Below are positions 8,729-17,777 of a stretch of 64,000 nt of DNA, one piece after another (the stretch's first letter is position 1; each line of letters opens with the position of its first letter). The DNA is from Limivicinus sp963617275. GTDB taxonomy: Bacteria; Bacillota; Clostridia; Oscillospirales; Oscillospiraceae. The notes beneath the pieces are model-generated. The model worked only from the letters and a program-made list of their open reading frames with translations. It searched no databases and was not told the origin of the DNA. The position numbers and the translations under genes were made by a program. The stretch covers positions 1-64,000 of the forward strand of contig CAVENX010000049.1 in assembly GCA_963617275.1 (NCBI GenBank), in the 5' to 3' direction.

Positions 8729-8753
8729 TTTCTCATTTCATCAAGCTTTTTTC

Positions 8754-8781
8754 TTGACTTTTTTCCTCAAAACTGTACAAT
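8754..8781 (+). promoter_or_regulatory. Promoter of hisS
   Basis: TTGACT (8754-8759) and TACAAT (8776-8781) are separated by 16 bases. The predicted transcript starts near 8788, leaving a short leader with no room for a T-box. Confidence 0.75.
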
Positions 8782-8814
8782 AAGTTTTACCGCTTGTTTG
8801 AAAGGATAATACTT

Positions 8815-10173
8815 ATGGATATAGTAAAACCGCGCACGCTGTCCGGCTTTATGGAGCTTATGCCCGCGCAGCAGCTCCAGATGAACCGTATTATGGATAT
8901 TGTAAGCTCCACATACGCCTCCTTCGGCTTTACTCCGCTTGACACGCCCGCTATCGAATCGTCCCAGATACTTCTTGCAAAGGGCGGCGGAGAGACGGAA
9001 AAGCAGATCTACCGCTTCACAAAGGGCGATTCCGATCTGAGCCTGCGCTTTGATCTTACCGTACCGCTTGCAAAGTACGTTGCGCTGCACTATAACGAGC
9101 TGGCGTTTCCGTTCCGCCGCTACCAGATAGGCAAGGTTTACCGCGGAGAGCGCGCACAGCGCGGCAGATTCCGCGAGTTTTATCAGGCGGATATCGACGT
9201 TATCGGCGACGGTGAGCTGGACATCATAAACGACGCGGAGATACCCGCCATAATCTACACCGTTTTTACGCGGCTCGGTCTTAAAAAATTCCAGATACGC
9301 ATAAACAACCGCAGAGTTCTCAACGGCTTTTACCGTATGCAGGGGCTTGAGGAAAAGTCCGGCGACATCATGCGCACAGTGGACAAGCTTGACAAGATAG
9401 GGCAGGACGCGGTTAAAAAAATCCTTATTGAGGACTTCGATATCGCGGAAAGCAGTGTTGATGAAGTGATAAAGTTCATCAACATCTCCGGCGCCAGCGG
9501 CGATATTCTCACCGCGCTTGAGGGCTACCGCGGCAGAGACGAGATGTTCGACGCGGGTCTTGACGAGCTTAAAGCCGTTGCCAACTACATGAAGGTCATC
9601 GGCGTTCCGGAGGAAAACTTCACGGTCGATCTGCGCATCGCAAGAGGGCTTGACTACTACACCGGCACGGTCTATGAGACAACGCTTCTCAACCATCCGG
9701 AGATCGGCTCCGTCTGCTCCGGCGGGCGCTACGATAATCTTGCGGGCTTTTATACCAATAAGAAGCTCCCCGGCGTGGGCATTTCCATAGGTCTTACAAG
9801 ACTGTTCTACGTGCTGGATGAGCAGGGTATGCTCAACAACGCCGTCAACACCTGCCCGGTGGATGCGCTCATACTGCCCATGACGGAAAATCTTGACGCG
9901 GCGATCGCGCTGTCAGCAAAGCTTCGCGGCGCAGGGCTGAAAACCCAGCTCTACACCGAGAAGAAGAAATTCAAGGCGAAAATGAGCTATGCCGACAAGC
10001 TCAAAGTGCCGTTCGTGTTGTTCCTCGGTGAGGATGAGCTGAACGAGGGCGTCGTTGCATGCAAGAACATGGTCACCGGCGAACAGGTCAAGCTCATGGA
10101 TGATGAACTTATAAGGCTTCTCACCGAAAACGCTGAAAAACAGGCTCAGATCGCCTCAGTACTTGATATATAA
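8815..10173 (+). CDS. hisS: Histidine--tRNA ligase
   Basis: A 452-residue class II aminoacyl-tRNA synthetase. It has motif 2 (FRRYQIGKVYRGERAQRGR, about residue 100), the histidine-specific motif ARGLDYYTGTVYE (about residue 277), motif 3 (PGVGISIGLTRLFYVL) and a C-terminal anticodon-binding domain of about 90 residues. The HisZ subunit of HisG lacks that last domain and has a degraded motif 2, so I prefer HisS. Start at 8815 (ATG) with GAAAGG upstream; an ATG seven codons earlier has no ribosome site. It stands alone, without aspS. Confidence 0.93.
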   Translation: MDIVKPRTLSGFMELMPAQQLQMNRIMDIVSSTYASFGFTPLDTPAIESSQILLAKGGGETEKQIYRFTKGDSDLSLRFDLTVPLAKYVALHYNELAFPFRRYQIGKVYRGERAQRGRFREFYQADIDVIGDGELDIINDAEIPAIIYTVFTRLGLKKFQIRINNRRVLNGFYRMQGLEEKSGDIMRTVDKLDKIGQDAVKKILIEDFDIAESSVDEVIKFINISGASGDILTALEGYRGRDEMFDAGLDELKAVANYMKVIGVPEENFTVDLRIARGLDYYTGTVYETTLLNHPEIGSVCSGGRYDNLAGFYTNKKLPGVGISIGLTRLFYVLDEQGMLNNAVNTCPVDALILPMTENLDAAIALSAKLRGAGLKTQLYTEKKKFKAKMSYADKLKVPFVLFLGEDELNEGVVACKNMVTGEQVKLMDDELIRLLTENAEKQAQIASVLDI

Positions 10174-10192
10174 AGTTCAATATAATATGATT

Positions 10193-10216
10193 ACGGGACT
10201 GCAAGCGCAGTCCCGT
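10193..10216. terminator. Bidirectional terminator between hisS and the Na/Pi gene
   Basis: ACGGGACTGC (10193-10202) pairs with GCAGTCCCGT (10207-10216) around a four-base loop, in the 48-base gap between two convergent genes. T-rich sequence follows on the plus strand. Confidence 0.85.
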
Positions 10217-10221
10217 TGTTG

Positions 10222-11976
10222 TTATATTTTGTATTTTTCGCAGAACCCGGCGTATATTTCGTCGAAATTGTGGGGGCGCGTTTCCATGAGGTTTATAATG
10301 TATCCATGCGCGTCCAGCTCATTTGATTGCAGCTCTATCATCGCAATGGCGATATTTGAGCAATGATCCGCCACGCGCTCATAGTTTGTCAGCAGATCGT
10401 TATACACAAAGCCGTCGCTGAGAGAGCATATCTCATTCTGCACGCGTGCGGCGTGACGGAGCTTCACTTCGTCGCAGAGGGCGTCTATCCGCTCCTCAAG
10501 CGGCTCGACAAGGTACGCTCTGTCAATATTCTCGTCAATAAAGCCAGATACCGCAAGCTGCAATATCTCCGTTACGGCACTTTCAAGCACCTGCATTTCC
10601 CGTCTGGCCTCCGCCGCAAAGCTTATCTTCTTTTCATATATCTCAAGCGCCGCCTCAGAAATATTCTTGGCGTGGTCGCTGATACGCTCAAAGTCGCTTA
10701 TGCTGTGCAGATACTTCGTGATCTTCGCACTCTGCTCCTCATTCAGTTCGCAGGCGTTGAGCTTTACAAGATATGTACCTATCTTATCCTCAAAGCGGTC
10801 TATAAGATCCTCGGTACGATCCACCCGCTCAAAAGCTTTTACGTCAAAGTCCGACAGCAGAGACAGTGCGTCGGCAAAATTACCGCGGCAGAGACGCGCC
10901 ATGGAATTTACGGTCATGCGGCTCTGCTCGAGCGCGACGGAGGGATGAATGAGAAAGCGTTCATCCAGCCGGTCGAACTCCTCGTTGGCGTGGCGTTCCT
11001 CGTCGCTTTCCCGGATAAGTCCGGCAAGCAGATTCGTAAGCGGGGTGATAAACGGCAGCAGTATTGCAGAGTTGACCGCCCTGAACACGGTATTCAAAAG
11101 GGCGATCGACACGGCGTCCATCACGGCGGCTTTTATCGCAAAGTCCATAAAATAATCAAGTGTATAAAATCCGACGGAGAAGATAAGCGCGCCTATCGTT
11201 TCTATTATAAGATACGCCCACGCGCTTCTGCGTCCGTCCACCCTCGCGCCGATTGCCGACAGCAGCACGGGAAACGACGAGCCTATCGCAATGCCGAGGA
11301 TGAGCGGATAGGCGGTCGCAAACGTGACCGCGCCCGTGACCGACAGCGCCTGCAAAATACCCACGGCGGCAGAGGAGCTTTGGAGTATCGCAGTGAACAC
11401 CGTACCGGCAAGGATACCGAACAGCGGGTTTGAAAAGGACATCAGTATGCCGACGAACTCTCTGCTGTCTTTCAGTGGGGAAACGGCAGCGCTCATCGCC
11501 TGCATGCCGAACATCAGCACGGAAAAACCGAGGAAAATATCGCCTGTATGCTTTCTCCCGGCCTTTTTGCAGAACATACGCAGAATGACGCCGGCAATCG
11601 CGGCGGCGGAAGCGATGGTCGAGCTTGAAAGCAGCGACGCCCAGCCGCTTCCCCCGATGCCCGACAGGCATATTATCCAGCCCGTAGCGCTTGTGCCGAC
11701 GACCGCGCCCAGAATGACCGAAACCGCCTGCCTGAGCTTCATCATACCGGAATTGACAAAGCCGACGACCATAACGGAGGTTGCCGAGGACGACTGTATC
11801 ACAGCGGTAACGCCCGCGCCCAGAAGCATTCCCTTGAGGGGCGTGTTTGAAAGGCGGTAGAGAATTATCTCCAGCTTATTGCCTGCCACCTTTTTAAGCC
11901 CTTCCCCCATAAGCGACATCCCGAAAAGGAAAAGGGCTATCCCCCCGATGAGGGAAATGACGCAGGATAAATTCAT
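10222..11976 (-). CDS. Na+/phosphate cotransporter family protein with PhoU-like tail
   Basis: About 584 residues. The N-terminal half has two inverted Na_Pi_cotrans repeats (GVTAVIQSSSATSVMVVGFV near residue 55 and FTAILQSSSAAVGILQALS near residue 195; the QSSSA motifs are the hallmark). The C-terminal 230 residues form a PhoU-like helical domain. The family (NptA/YjbB type) moves phosphate, often outward, with sodium. I start at the ATG at 11976 because GGAGGACA lies about eight bases upstream; an ATG 19 codons earlier would be too close to the promoter's start site. Confidence 0.92.
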   Translation of the reverse strand: MNLSCVISLIGGIALFLFGMSLMGEGLKKVAGNKLEIILYRLSNTPLKGMLLGAGVTAVIQSSSATSVMVVGFVNSGMMKLRQAVSVILGAVVGTSATGWIICLSGIGGSGWASLLSSSTIASAAAIAGVILRMFCKKAGRKHTGDIFLGFSVLMFGMQAMSAAVSPLKDSREFVGILMSFSNPLFGILAGTVFTAILQSSSAAVGILQALSVTGAVTFATAYPLILGIAIGSSFPVLLSAIGARVDGRRSAWAYLIIETIGALIFSVGFYTLDYFMDFAIKAAVMDAVSIALLNTVFRAVNSAILLPFITPLTNLLAGLIRESDEERHANEEFDRLDERFLIHPSVALEQSRMTVNSMARLCRGNFADALSLLSDFDVKAFERVDRTEDLIDRFEDKIGTYLVKLNACELNEEQSAKITKYLHSISDFERISDHAKNISEAALEIYEKKISFAAEARREMQVLESAVTEILQLAVSGFIDENIDRAYLVEPLEERIDALCDEVKLRHAARVQNEICSLSDGFVYNDLLTNYERVADHCSNIAIAMIELQSNELDAHGYIINLMETRPHNFDEIYAGFCEKYKI

Positions 11977-12012
11977 GCTCTTGTGTCCTCCGTTGTAATT
12001 TCTTCCTCTTAT

Positions 12013-12040
12013 ATCATAACATATGCCTCTCACGTTTCAA
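12013..12040 (-). promoter_or_regulatory. Promoter of the Na/Pi cotransporter gene
   Basis: On the minus strand, TTGAAA (12035-12040) and TATGAT (12013-12018) are separated by 16 bases. The predicted start near 12006 lies between the two possible start codons, so only the ATG at 11976 would be in the transcript. Confidence 0.65.
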
Positions 12041-12106
12041 TTATTTAAACTGCCCAATTTCTGCGCAAAAAGGCCGCCGCTCTGTATAATGGGCAGCGGA
12101 AAAAGC

Positions 12107-12137
12107 AAAGCCCGGTTCATACACTGAGCCGGGCTTT
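12107..12137 (-). terminator. Terminator of the cvpA-clpE-macro-rhomboid-DUF523 operon
   Basis: AAAGCCCGGTTCA (12107-12119) pairs with TGAGCCGGGCTTT (12125-12137) with one G-T pair. On the minus strand it is followed by TTTGCTTTTT. The 135 bases between it and the last gene hold only a 33-codon open frame on the minus strand (about 12119-12218) that I do not count as a gene. Confidence 0.8.
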
Positions 12138-12272
12138 GGCGTATTTATGCAGGCGATCAGCTGCTTTCTGAACGAGCTTGCAAACAGCGCCCACATTCTC
12201 GTGGGCAATATATTTCATTTCACACTCTCATTGCGGGCAAAACGGCATACGGGGATTTGAACAGTCACTGCA

Positions 12273-12710
12273 TTACAGCAGCTTTTCGATCTTGCTTTCG
12301 CCGAGGACTTCCACTCCGTTATTTTTCAGAAGCTCTGCGGCGAGGCCGTAGCCGTCAACTACGGTGCCGGTGAAGGTGCCGTCATATATCCTGCCGCTGC
12401 CGCATGAAGGGCTTAATTCCTTCATCAGCGCTTTTTTGCAGCCCTCGGAAACGGCTCTTCCAAGAGCGATCTCCGCACCGCGGGCAAACTCCGCAGTGAC
12501 ATTCTGCCCGTAACGGCTCAAAACCGTATTGCCCACACGCTCACTCGGATCTCTGGGAGTGCTCAGCCCTCCGTCGGATTCAGGGCAGACGGGGACGAGT
12601 ATGTATTTTGCTCTGAGCTTTTCAAGCACAGCGGCGTCAAGTTTGTTATTGCCGCCGGAGTATTTGCAGTTAACGCCGGTAAGACAGGCGCTGATAAGCA
12701 ATTTTTCCAT
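12273..12710 (-). CDS. DUF523 family protein
   Basis: A 145-residue soluble protein. The conserved N-terminus ISACLTGVNCKYSGGNN, the motif VPVCPESDGGLSTPRDPSE and the later LSPSCGSGRIYDG identify DUF523 (the ybbK-like N-terminal domain). The three conserved Cys-containing motifs suggest a metal or thiol chemistry role, but the function is unknown. It follows the rhomboid gene after four bases and ends the operon. Confidence 0.92.
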   Translation of the reverse strand: MEKLLISACLTGVNCKYSGGNNKLDAAVLEKLRAKYILVPVCPESDGGLSTPRDPSERVGNTVLSRYGQNVTAEFARGAEIALGRAVSEGCKKALMKELSPSCGSGRIYDGTFTGTVVDGYGLAAELLKNNGVEVLGESKIEKLL

Positions 12711-12714
12711 GATC

Positions 12715-13275
12715 CTACTTCAGCACGACGCCGAGTATCGCGCCGCATATTCCTCCGATTATGTGTGTGAGCTGGGAAACGTTGTCCCTAAGCGTGATGC
12801 CGTCAACGACCTCCCCGCCGATATAGAGAATGAGCACAAAGATGAGAGTAAGCGGAATGCAGCCGGTTTTCATGCCCGCGAGAGAGGACATCACGATCAT
12901 CATGAAAACAATGCCCGACGCGCCAAGGAGCATAGTATCCGGGAAAAAGAGCCACTGCACCATACCGGAAACAAGCGCCGTGAGAGCCATCGCCAACAGG
13001 AGGTTCTTGCTTCCGTAGCGCTGCTCAAGGCCGGGGCCGAGTACAAGGATCATCATGAAATTGCTTATGTAATGCTTGAAATTGCTGTGTCCGAGTACGT
13101 GGAGAACAAAGCGCGGATATGTAAGGATATCCGACGGTGAGGAGCGGTAGACGCTGAAAAGCCGCACGGTGCTCCAACCGCCGGTGGCTCTGTCAAGCAG
13201 GAGCACGCCGAGTGAAACAAGCGCAAACGTCAGTACAACAGGAGAGTTGTACTGTATTTTTATCACCTTTTTCAC
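12715..13275 (-). CDS. Rhomboid-family intramembrane serine protease
   Basis: 186 residues with about six membrane segments. The catalytic dyad is present: Ser120 in LLGASGIVF and His171 in LTHIIGG. The oxyanion helper motif HYISN (His68, Asn72) is also visible. Such proteases cut membrane-anchored proteins within or near the bilayer. The GTG start at 13275 overlaps the end of the macrodomain gene, so the two are coupled. A second rhomboid-like gene at 38137 lacks these residues. Confidence 0.92.
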   Translation of the reverse strand: MKKVIKIQYNSPVVLTFALVSLGVLLLDRATGGWSTVRLFSVYRSSPSDILTYPRFVLHVLGHSNFKHYISNFMMILVLGPGLEQRYGSKNLLLAMALTALVSGMVQWLFFPDTMLLGASGIVFMMIVMSSLAGMKTGCIPLTLIFVLILYIGGEVVDGITLRDNVSQLTHIIGGICGAILGVVLK

Positions 13276-13793
13276 ACCGTCTCTCCCATTCCGTTCAGCG
13301 CCTTTTCATACTGCGCAAAAGTGCGGCTGTCAAAGCAGACCATGCGCACACGCTCGATATCGTCATGAGTCTTCAGATAATCGCTTATTGTGCTTATGGC
13401 AATTGCTGCCGCCTTATCAAGCGGGAAACGGTACACACCCGTGCTTATGGACGGAAAGTCCACCGTTTTGCAGCCGTTTTCGGATGCAAGAGCAAGGCAT
13501 GAGCGGTAGCAGGAGGCGAGAAGCTCCGCCTCTCCCCTGCCGCCGCCGTGCCATATAGGCCCCGGCGTATGGATAACATACTTTGCCGAAAGGCGGTATC
13601 CCTTTGTTATCTTCGCTTTCCCCGTCTCGCAGCCGTTGAGCGTGCGGCACTCGGCAAGAAGCTCTGCTCCGGCGGCTCTGTGAATGGCGCCGTCCACACC
13701 GCCGCCGCCCAGAAGCGAGCAGTTGGCAGCGTTTACGATGGCGTCAACGGCCTGTTTTGTGATGTCTCCTTCAATTATCTCTATCTTCCCCAT
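13272..13793 (-). CDS. Macrodomain protein, probable O-acetyl-ADP-ribose deacetylase
   Basis: A 173-residue single macrodomain. The ADP-ribose-binding loops are clear: VDAIVNAANCSLLGGGGVDG (about residues 16-35), the catalytic-loop segment AIHRAAG, and FPSISTGVYRFPLDKAA (about residue 115). MacroD-type enzymes remove acetyl or ADP-ribosyl groups. It starts five bases after the ClpE-like ATPase gene and overlaps the rhomboid gene by four bases. Confidence 0.93.
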   Translation of the reverse strand: MGKIEIIEGDITKQAVDAIVNAANCSLLGGGGVDGAIHRAAGAELLAECRTLNGCETGKAKITKGYRLSAKYVIHTPGPIWHGGGRGEAELLASCYRSCLALASENGCKTVDFPSISTGVYRFPLDKAAAIAISTISDYLKTHDDIERVRMVCFDSRTFAQYEKALNGMGETV

Positions 13794-13797
13794 ATTT

Positions 13798-16131
13798 TTA
13801 TCCCTTTATATCAACAGTGATCTTGCCGTCAGCCGCGGAAAGGGCGATAGACGCGATATTATGGCCGCGAAGCTCTATCATTCTCTCGGCGATAACATCT
13901 TCTACCTGCTTCTGGATTATACGTCTGAGATTTCTTGCGCCGTAGGCCGCGGAATAGCCCTCTTTGACAAGGTGGTCGATAACGCTGTCGTCCCACGTGA
14001 GGGTATAGTTGCGTTCGGCAAGCACGTCGCGCACATCGGTAAGCATGAGCGCTGCGATGGAGCGGAAATTATCCTCCGTAAGCTGGTTGAAGCAAAGCAC
14101 CTCATCCACACGGTTTATGAACTCCGGACGCAGAAATTCGTTGAGCGCTTTCATCGTGCGTTCCTTTGTCATATCGCCGAGAGTGCCGCCGAAGCCGACG
14201 CTGCCGGTTTTGGTGTTGCTGCCGGCGTTCGTAGTCATGATAATGACGGTGTTTTCAAAGTTCACGGTGCGCCCCTGAGCATCGGTTATGCGGCCGTCGT
14301 CAAGGATCTGGAGAAGGATATTCATCACGTCGGGATGCGCTTTCTCTATCTCGTCAAACAGCACCACAGAGTAGGGCTTGCGGCGTATCTTCTCAGTAAG
14401 CTGACCGGCCTCGTCATAACCGACATATCCCGGAGGTGATCCGATGATGCGCGAAACGGCGAACTTTTCCATAAACTCGGACATATCAAGGCGTATAAGC
14501 GATTCGGGCGAATCAAAGAGATCCGCCGCAAGGCGCTTCACAAGCTCTGTCTTGCCGACGCCGGTGCCGCCGACGAATATAAAGCTGACAGGCTTGCGCT
14601 TGACCTTGAGACCGACGCGGCTGCGCTTTATCGCGGCACAGAGAGTGTCAATGACCTCATCCTGTCCGACAACATGCGCTTTGAGCCGCTCATCAAGCTT
14701 CGCAAGGCGTTCAAACTCATCCTCGCGGATGCTGGAGGCGGGAATTTTCGTCCACAGCTCGATTATACGTGCAAGGTTATCGACGGTAAGCTCCGGCACA
14801 GGCGCTTTTTTAAGCTCATCAAGCTCCTGCTCAAGCTTCATTTCCTGACTGCGTAGGTTCGCAATGCGGGCATAGCGTTCGTCAAGCATCTGCTCGGTCA
14901 TTTCGACGCCCTTCGGCGAGTCGGCGGAGGTAAGCCCTTCGCGCTCAAAGCGGATGTTCTCAAGCTCCCGCTCCTTGAACATGCGCTCGTTTATGGTCTT
15001 ATCCTTGAGATTAACGTCGGAAAGCGCCTCGTCTATGAGGTCGATGGCTTTGTCCGGCAGGAAGCGGTCGGTTATGTACCGCTCGCTCATCAGCACCGCC
15101 TGACGGCATATCTCATCGGAAATATGCACACCGTGGTAATCCTCATAATAATGAGAGATGCCGCGGATTATTTTTATACTGTCCTCAATTGACGGCTCAT
15201 TCACGGTAACGGGCTGGAAGCGGCGTTCAAGGGCGGAATCCTTTTCGATATGCTTGCGGTACTCGGTAAAGGTGGTCGCGCCGATGACCTGTATCTCGCC
15301 TCGGGAAAGTGCGGGCTTGAGGATATTGGCGGCGTTCATGCTGCCCTCGGCGTCGCCCGCGCCGACGATATTGTGAACCTCATCAATGACAAGGATGATA
15401 TTGCCCTGCTTCCTTATCTCCTCGATAAGACCTTTCATGCGGCTTTCAAACTGCCCGCGGAACTGTGTGCCCGCGACAAGGGATGTAAGGTCGAGCAGGA
15501 AAACCTGCTTATCCAGAAGTTTATACGGGACATTGCCCTTGACGATACGCTGTGCAAGCCCTTCGGCAATGGCTGTTTTGCCGACGCCCGGCTCACCGAT
15601 GAGGCAGGGGTTATTCTTCTGGCGGCGGTTGAGTATCTGTATAACGCGCTCAAGCTCCTCCTCACGCCCTATCATTTCATCAAGCTTGCCCTCGCGTGCA
15701 CGTCCCGTGAGGTCTATGCAGTAATTATCAAGGAACTTTCTTTTTCCCTTAGGCGGTTCTTTTGTCTCCGTCTTCGGCTTATCGGCCGCGGGTGAAGCGC
15801 CGCCGTCCTGTGCGCCGTTCCCGGCGCTTCCGAAAAGGCGGTTGAGGAACGGAAACGTGGCGGTCTTTCCGTCGTCGCCGTCGCCCTCGTCGCCGTCGGT
15901 CGCCATAAGCTCCTCCACGCCGTTCATGGCTGTCATCATATCGCCGGAGAGATTGTCAAGCTCCTCATCGGAAATGCCCATCTTGTTTATCACATCGTCA
16001 ACGGGCTTTATGTGCAGCTCTCTTGCACATTTGAGGCACAGACCCTCGTTTTTGGTTATGCCGTTTTCTATTTTTGTTATAAAAATTATAGCTACGTTCT
16101 TGCCGCAGCGTGAACACATTGTAGGCTGCAT
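13798..16131 (-). CDS. Clp-family unfoldase with N-terminal zinc finger (ClpE-like)
   Basis: A 777-residue Hsp100/Clp ATPase. Residues 5-40 form a zinc-binding module (CSRCGK ... CLKCAREL), the ClpE hallmark, in place of the two-repeat N domain of ClpC. D1 has Walker A GEPGVGKTA and Walker B ILVIDEVHN; D2 has Walker A GGTGVGKTE and Walker B VVLFDEIEKAHP. A middle region of about 60 residues separates them. It should feed substrates to ClpP, which is not in this window. The gene is preceded by cvpA after 28 bases. Confidence 0.93.
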   Translation of the reverse strand: MQPTMCSRCGKNVAIIFITKIENGITKNEGLCLKCARELHIKPVDDVINKMGISDEELDNLSGDMMTAMNGVEELMATDGDEGDGDDGKTATFPFLNRLFGSAGNGAQDGGASPAADKPKTETKEPPKGKRKFLDNYCIDLTGRAREGKLDEMIGREEELERVIQILNRRQKNNPCLIGEPGVGKTAIAEGLAQRIVKGNVPYKLLDKQVFLLDLTSLVAGTQFRGQFESRMKGLIEEIRKQGNIILVIDEVHNIVGAGDAEGSMNAANILKPALSRGEIQVIGATTFTEYRKHIEKDSALERRFQPVTVNEPSIEDSIKIIRGISHYYEDYHGVHISDEICRQAVLMSERYITDRFLPDKAIDLIDEALSDVNLKDKTINERMFKERELENIRFEREGLTSADSPKGVEMTEQMLDERYARIANLRSQEMKLEQELDELKKAPVPELTVDNLARIIELWTKIPASSIREDEFERLAKLDERLKAHVVGQDEVIDTLCAAIKRSRVGLKVKRKPVSFIFVGGTGVGKTELVKRLAADLFDSPESLIRLDMSEFMEKFAVSRIIGSPPGYVGYDEAGQLTEKIRRKPYSVVLFDEIEKAHPDVMNILLQILDDGRITDAQGRTVNFENTVIIMTTNAGSNTKTGSVGFGGTLGDMTKERTMKALNEFLRPEFINRVDEVLCFNQLTEDNFRSIAALMLTDVRDVLAERNYTLTWDDSVIDHLVKEGYSAAYGARNLRRIIQKQVEDVIAERMIELRGHNIASIALSAADGKITVDIKG

Positions 16132-16159
16132 AATAGTCCTCCCATTCAGATTTCTGCGA

Positions 16160-16876
16160 TCACATAAGCGCGTCGGTTATCCAACTAAAGGCAAGGAAGA
16201 ATCTGCCGAGCGTGGTATGCTCCATAGTGGTTTTGCCGATGATAATGCCGAGAAAACCGAGGAGCCAACAGAGCAGGACGCAATAGATAAAGCCCTTTAC
16301 AAAGCCTATCATGCATCCGCCCAACTCATCCAGATTTTCCATACTCGGAAGCCGCAGCGAAAGATTGCCTATATTGGCGACGGCGACAAGGAAAATAAGG
16401 ATCAGCAGAAACGCAAGAGACATTGCACCGACATAGGTCGCCGTCTCGCAGATAACGGAGACAGTCGCGTCCGTCATCGGTACTTCAAGCTGCTGCGCCC
16501 TGTCAACGGCTTTTTCCGCAAGCTTTTCCGCAGTTCCGGAATATATGCCGACACTGGTGAGCGCTTCGTAAGCATAGTCGTATTTCAGAGAGCTGTCTTC
16601 TTCAATGATATCCGCAAGGGATTTGTCACTGTCGGCATAGCCGAGGTTTTCAAGTATCTGCTTTCTGTTGTCCTGAGAATTGACATAGCCGTCCACAAAC
16701 GGCTCCAGTGCGGGAACGATCTCCTGAGAATAGGCGGAGGCAAGAAGACTGCCGCCCAGAAGTGCGACAATGATCGCAAGTATTCCAGCAACGCCGCCTA
16801 TAAGCCCGCGCTTATAGCCGTTCCACGTGCAGAGGGCGATTATAATCAGCAATACGATGTCAATAACAGCTTTCAT
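16160..16876 (-). CDS. CvpA family membrane protein
   Basis: 238 residues with four hydrophobic segments (near 1-40, 65-110 interrupted, 160-180 and 200-225). The N-terminus IDIVLLIIIALCTWNGYKRG fits the CvpA/colicin V production family, whose members are inner-membrane proteins of unclear role in envelope homeostasis and purF-linked secretion. It is the first gene of the clpE-like operon. No good promoter hexamers stand out in the 78-base gap upstream. Confidence 0.88.
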   Translation of the reverse strand: MKAVIDIVLLIIIALCTWNGYKRGLIGGVAGILAIIVALLGGSLLASAYSQEIVPALEPFVDGYVNSQDNRKQILENLGYADSDKSLADIIEEDSSLKYDYAYEALTSVGIYSGTAEKLAEKAVDRAQQLEVPMTDATVSVICETATYVGAMSLAFLLILIFLVAVANIGNLSLRLPSMENLDELGGCMIGFVKGFIYCVLLCWLLGFLGIIIGKTTMEHTTLGRFFLAFSWITDALM

Positions 16877-16954
16877 AAGTTATCTCACCTTTAATATGTA
16901 TTCGCATACATTTAATTTATCATACAAATGTGAACAAATATACTTTCGCTTTTA

Positions 16955-17719
16955 TCAGTTTTTCATCATTTCTCCGACAGCGCCGGAATACCAGACTCTG
17001 TTGAGGTAAAGTCCCTGCGGGGGCATCGTCGGCCCCGTCAGCCGTCTGTCACCGAGCCTGAGAAGCGCCGGTATATCCTCTGGCAGAAGCTTGCCGTAGG
17101 AGGCGTACACCATCGTCCCGACCATGGCACGGCACATATTGTAGAGGAATCCGTCCGCGCAGACGGAAACCGTAATGATATCTCCGGTTTTTTCCGCGCT
17201 GCATTCGTACACCGTGCGCACTGTTGTCCTCGTCTCGGTGCCGACGCTGCGGACGGCTCTGAAATCGTGCGTCCCCTCAAACGCCTTTGCGGCGGCGCTC
17301 ATAAGCGCCATGTCAAGATGCTGAGGATAGAAGCAGACCCTGTCCGCAAGAAAGGGGTCACGGATATTACTATTTAGTATTTTGTAAATATATTCTTTTT
17401 TTATGCAGGAGGAGATCGCGTTAAAATCATCCTCCGCCTCGACGGCGGCGCAGACCGCGATATCCGACGGCAGGCGGCTGTTTACGGCAAACGGAAGCCT
17501 GTCAACGGGGATGCGGCAGTCCGTCCTGAAGTTAGCGCAGTAGCGCAGAGCGTGAACGCCCGCATCCGTTCTGCCGCAGCCGACCGCCCTTACGGGATGC
17601 CCGCAGACCTTCGCAAGCGCTTCCTCAAGCGTTGCGGCGACGGTTATATCCTCTTTCTGCACCTGCCAGCCATGGTACCGGCTGCCGTCATATTTAAGTC
17701 TCAGCGCTATATTTCTCAT
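16955..17719 (-). CDS. truA: tRNA pseudouridine(38-40) synthase TruA
   Basis: 254 residues. The catalytic aspartate lies in GCGRTDAGVHALRYCANF (Asp52), the conserved TruA loop. The N-terminus LRLKYDGSRYHGWQVQ and the C-terminal motif FLYNMCRAMVGTMVYASYGK also match. It converts U38-U40 of many tRNAs to pseudouridine. It follows ecfT after 58 bases, the typical Firmicutes order, although the usual rplM-rpsI pair does not follow. Confidence 0.97.
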   Translation of the reverse strand: MRNIALRLKYDGSRYHGWQVQKEDITVAATLEEALAKVCGHPVRAVGCGRTDAGVHALRYCANFRTDCRIPVDRLPFAVNSRLPSDIAVCAAVEAEDDFNAISSCIKKEYIYKILNSNIRDPFLADRVCFYPQHLDMALMSAAAKAFEGTHDFRAVRSVGTETRTTVRTVYECSAEKTGDIITVSVCADGFLYNMCRAMVGTMVYASYGKLLPEDIPALLRLGDRRLTGPTMPPQGLYLNRVWYSGAVGEMMKN

Positions 17720-17777
17720 AAATCATTACCAAAATGCCGATCTGATAAGCAGGTATTCCACGGCTTCTCCGACAAAA

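Noticed and set aside
8815..10173. HisZ (HisG regulatory subunit) as an alternative to HisS
   Set aside because: Motif 2, the ARGLDYYTGTVYE motif and a full anticodon-binding domain favour HisS; no his operon gene is adjacent.
12119..12218. Minus-strand 33-codon open frame between DUF523 and its terminator
   Set aside because: Weak ribosome site and it runs into the terminator stem; no recognisable features.
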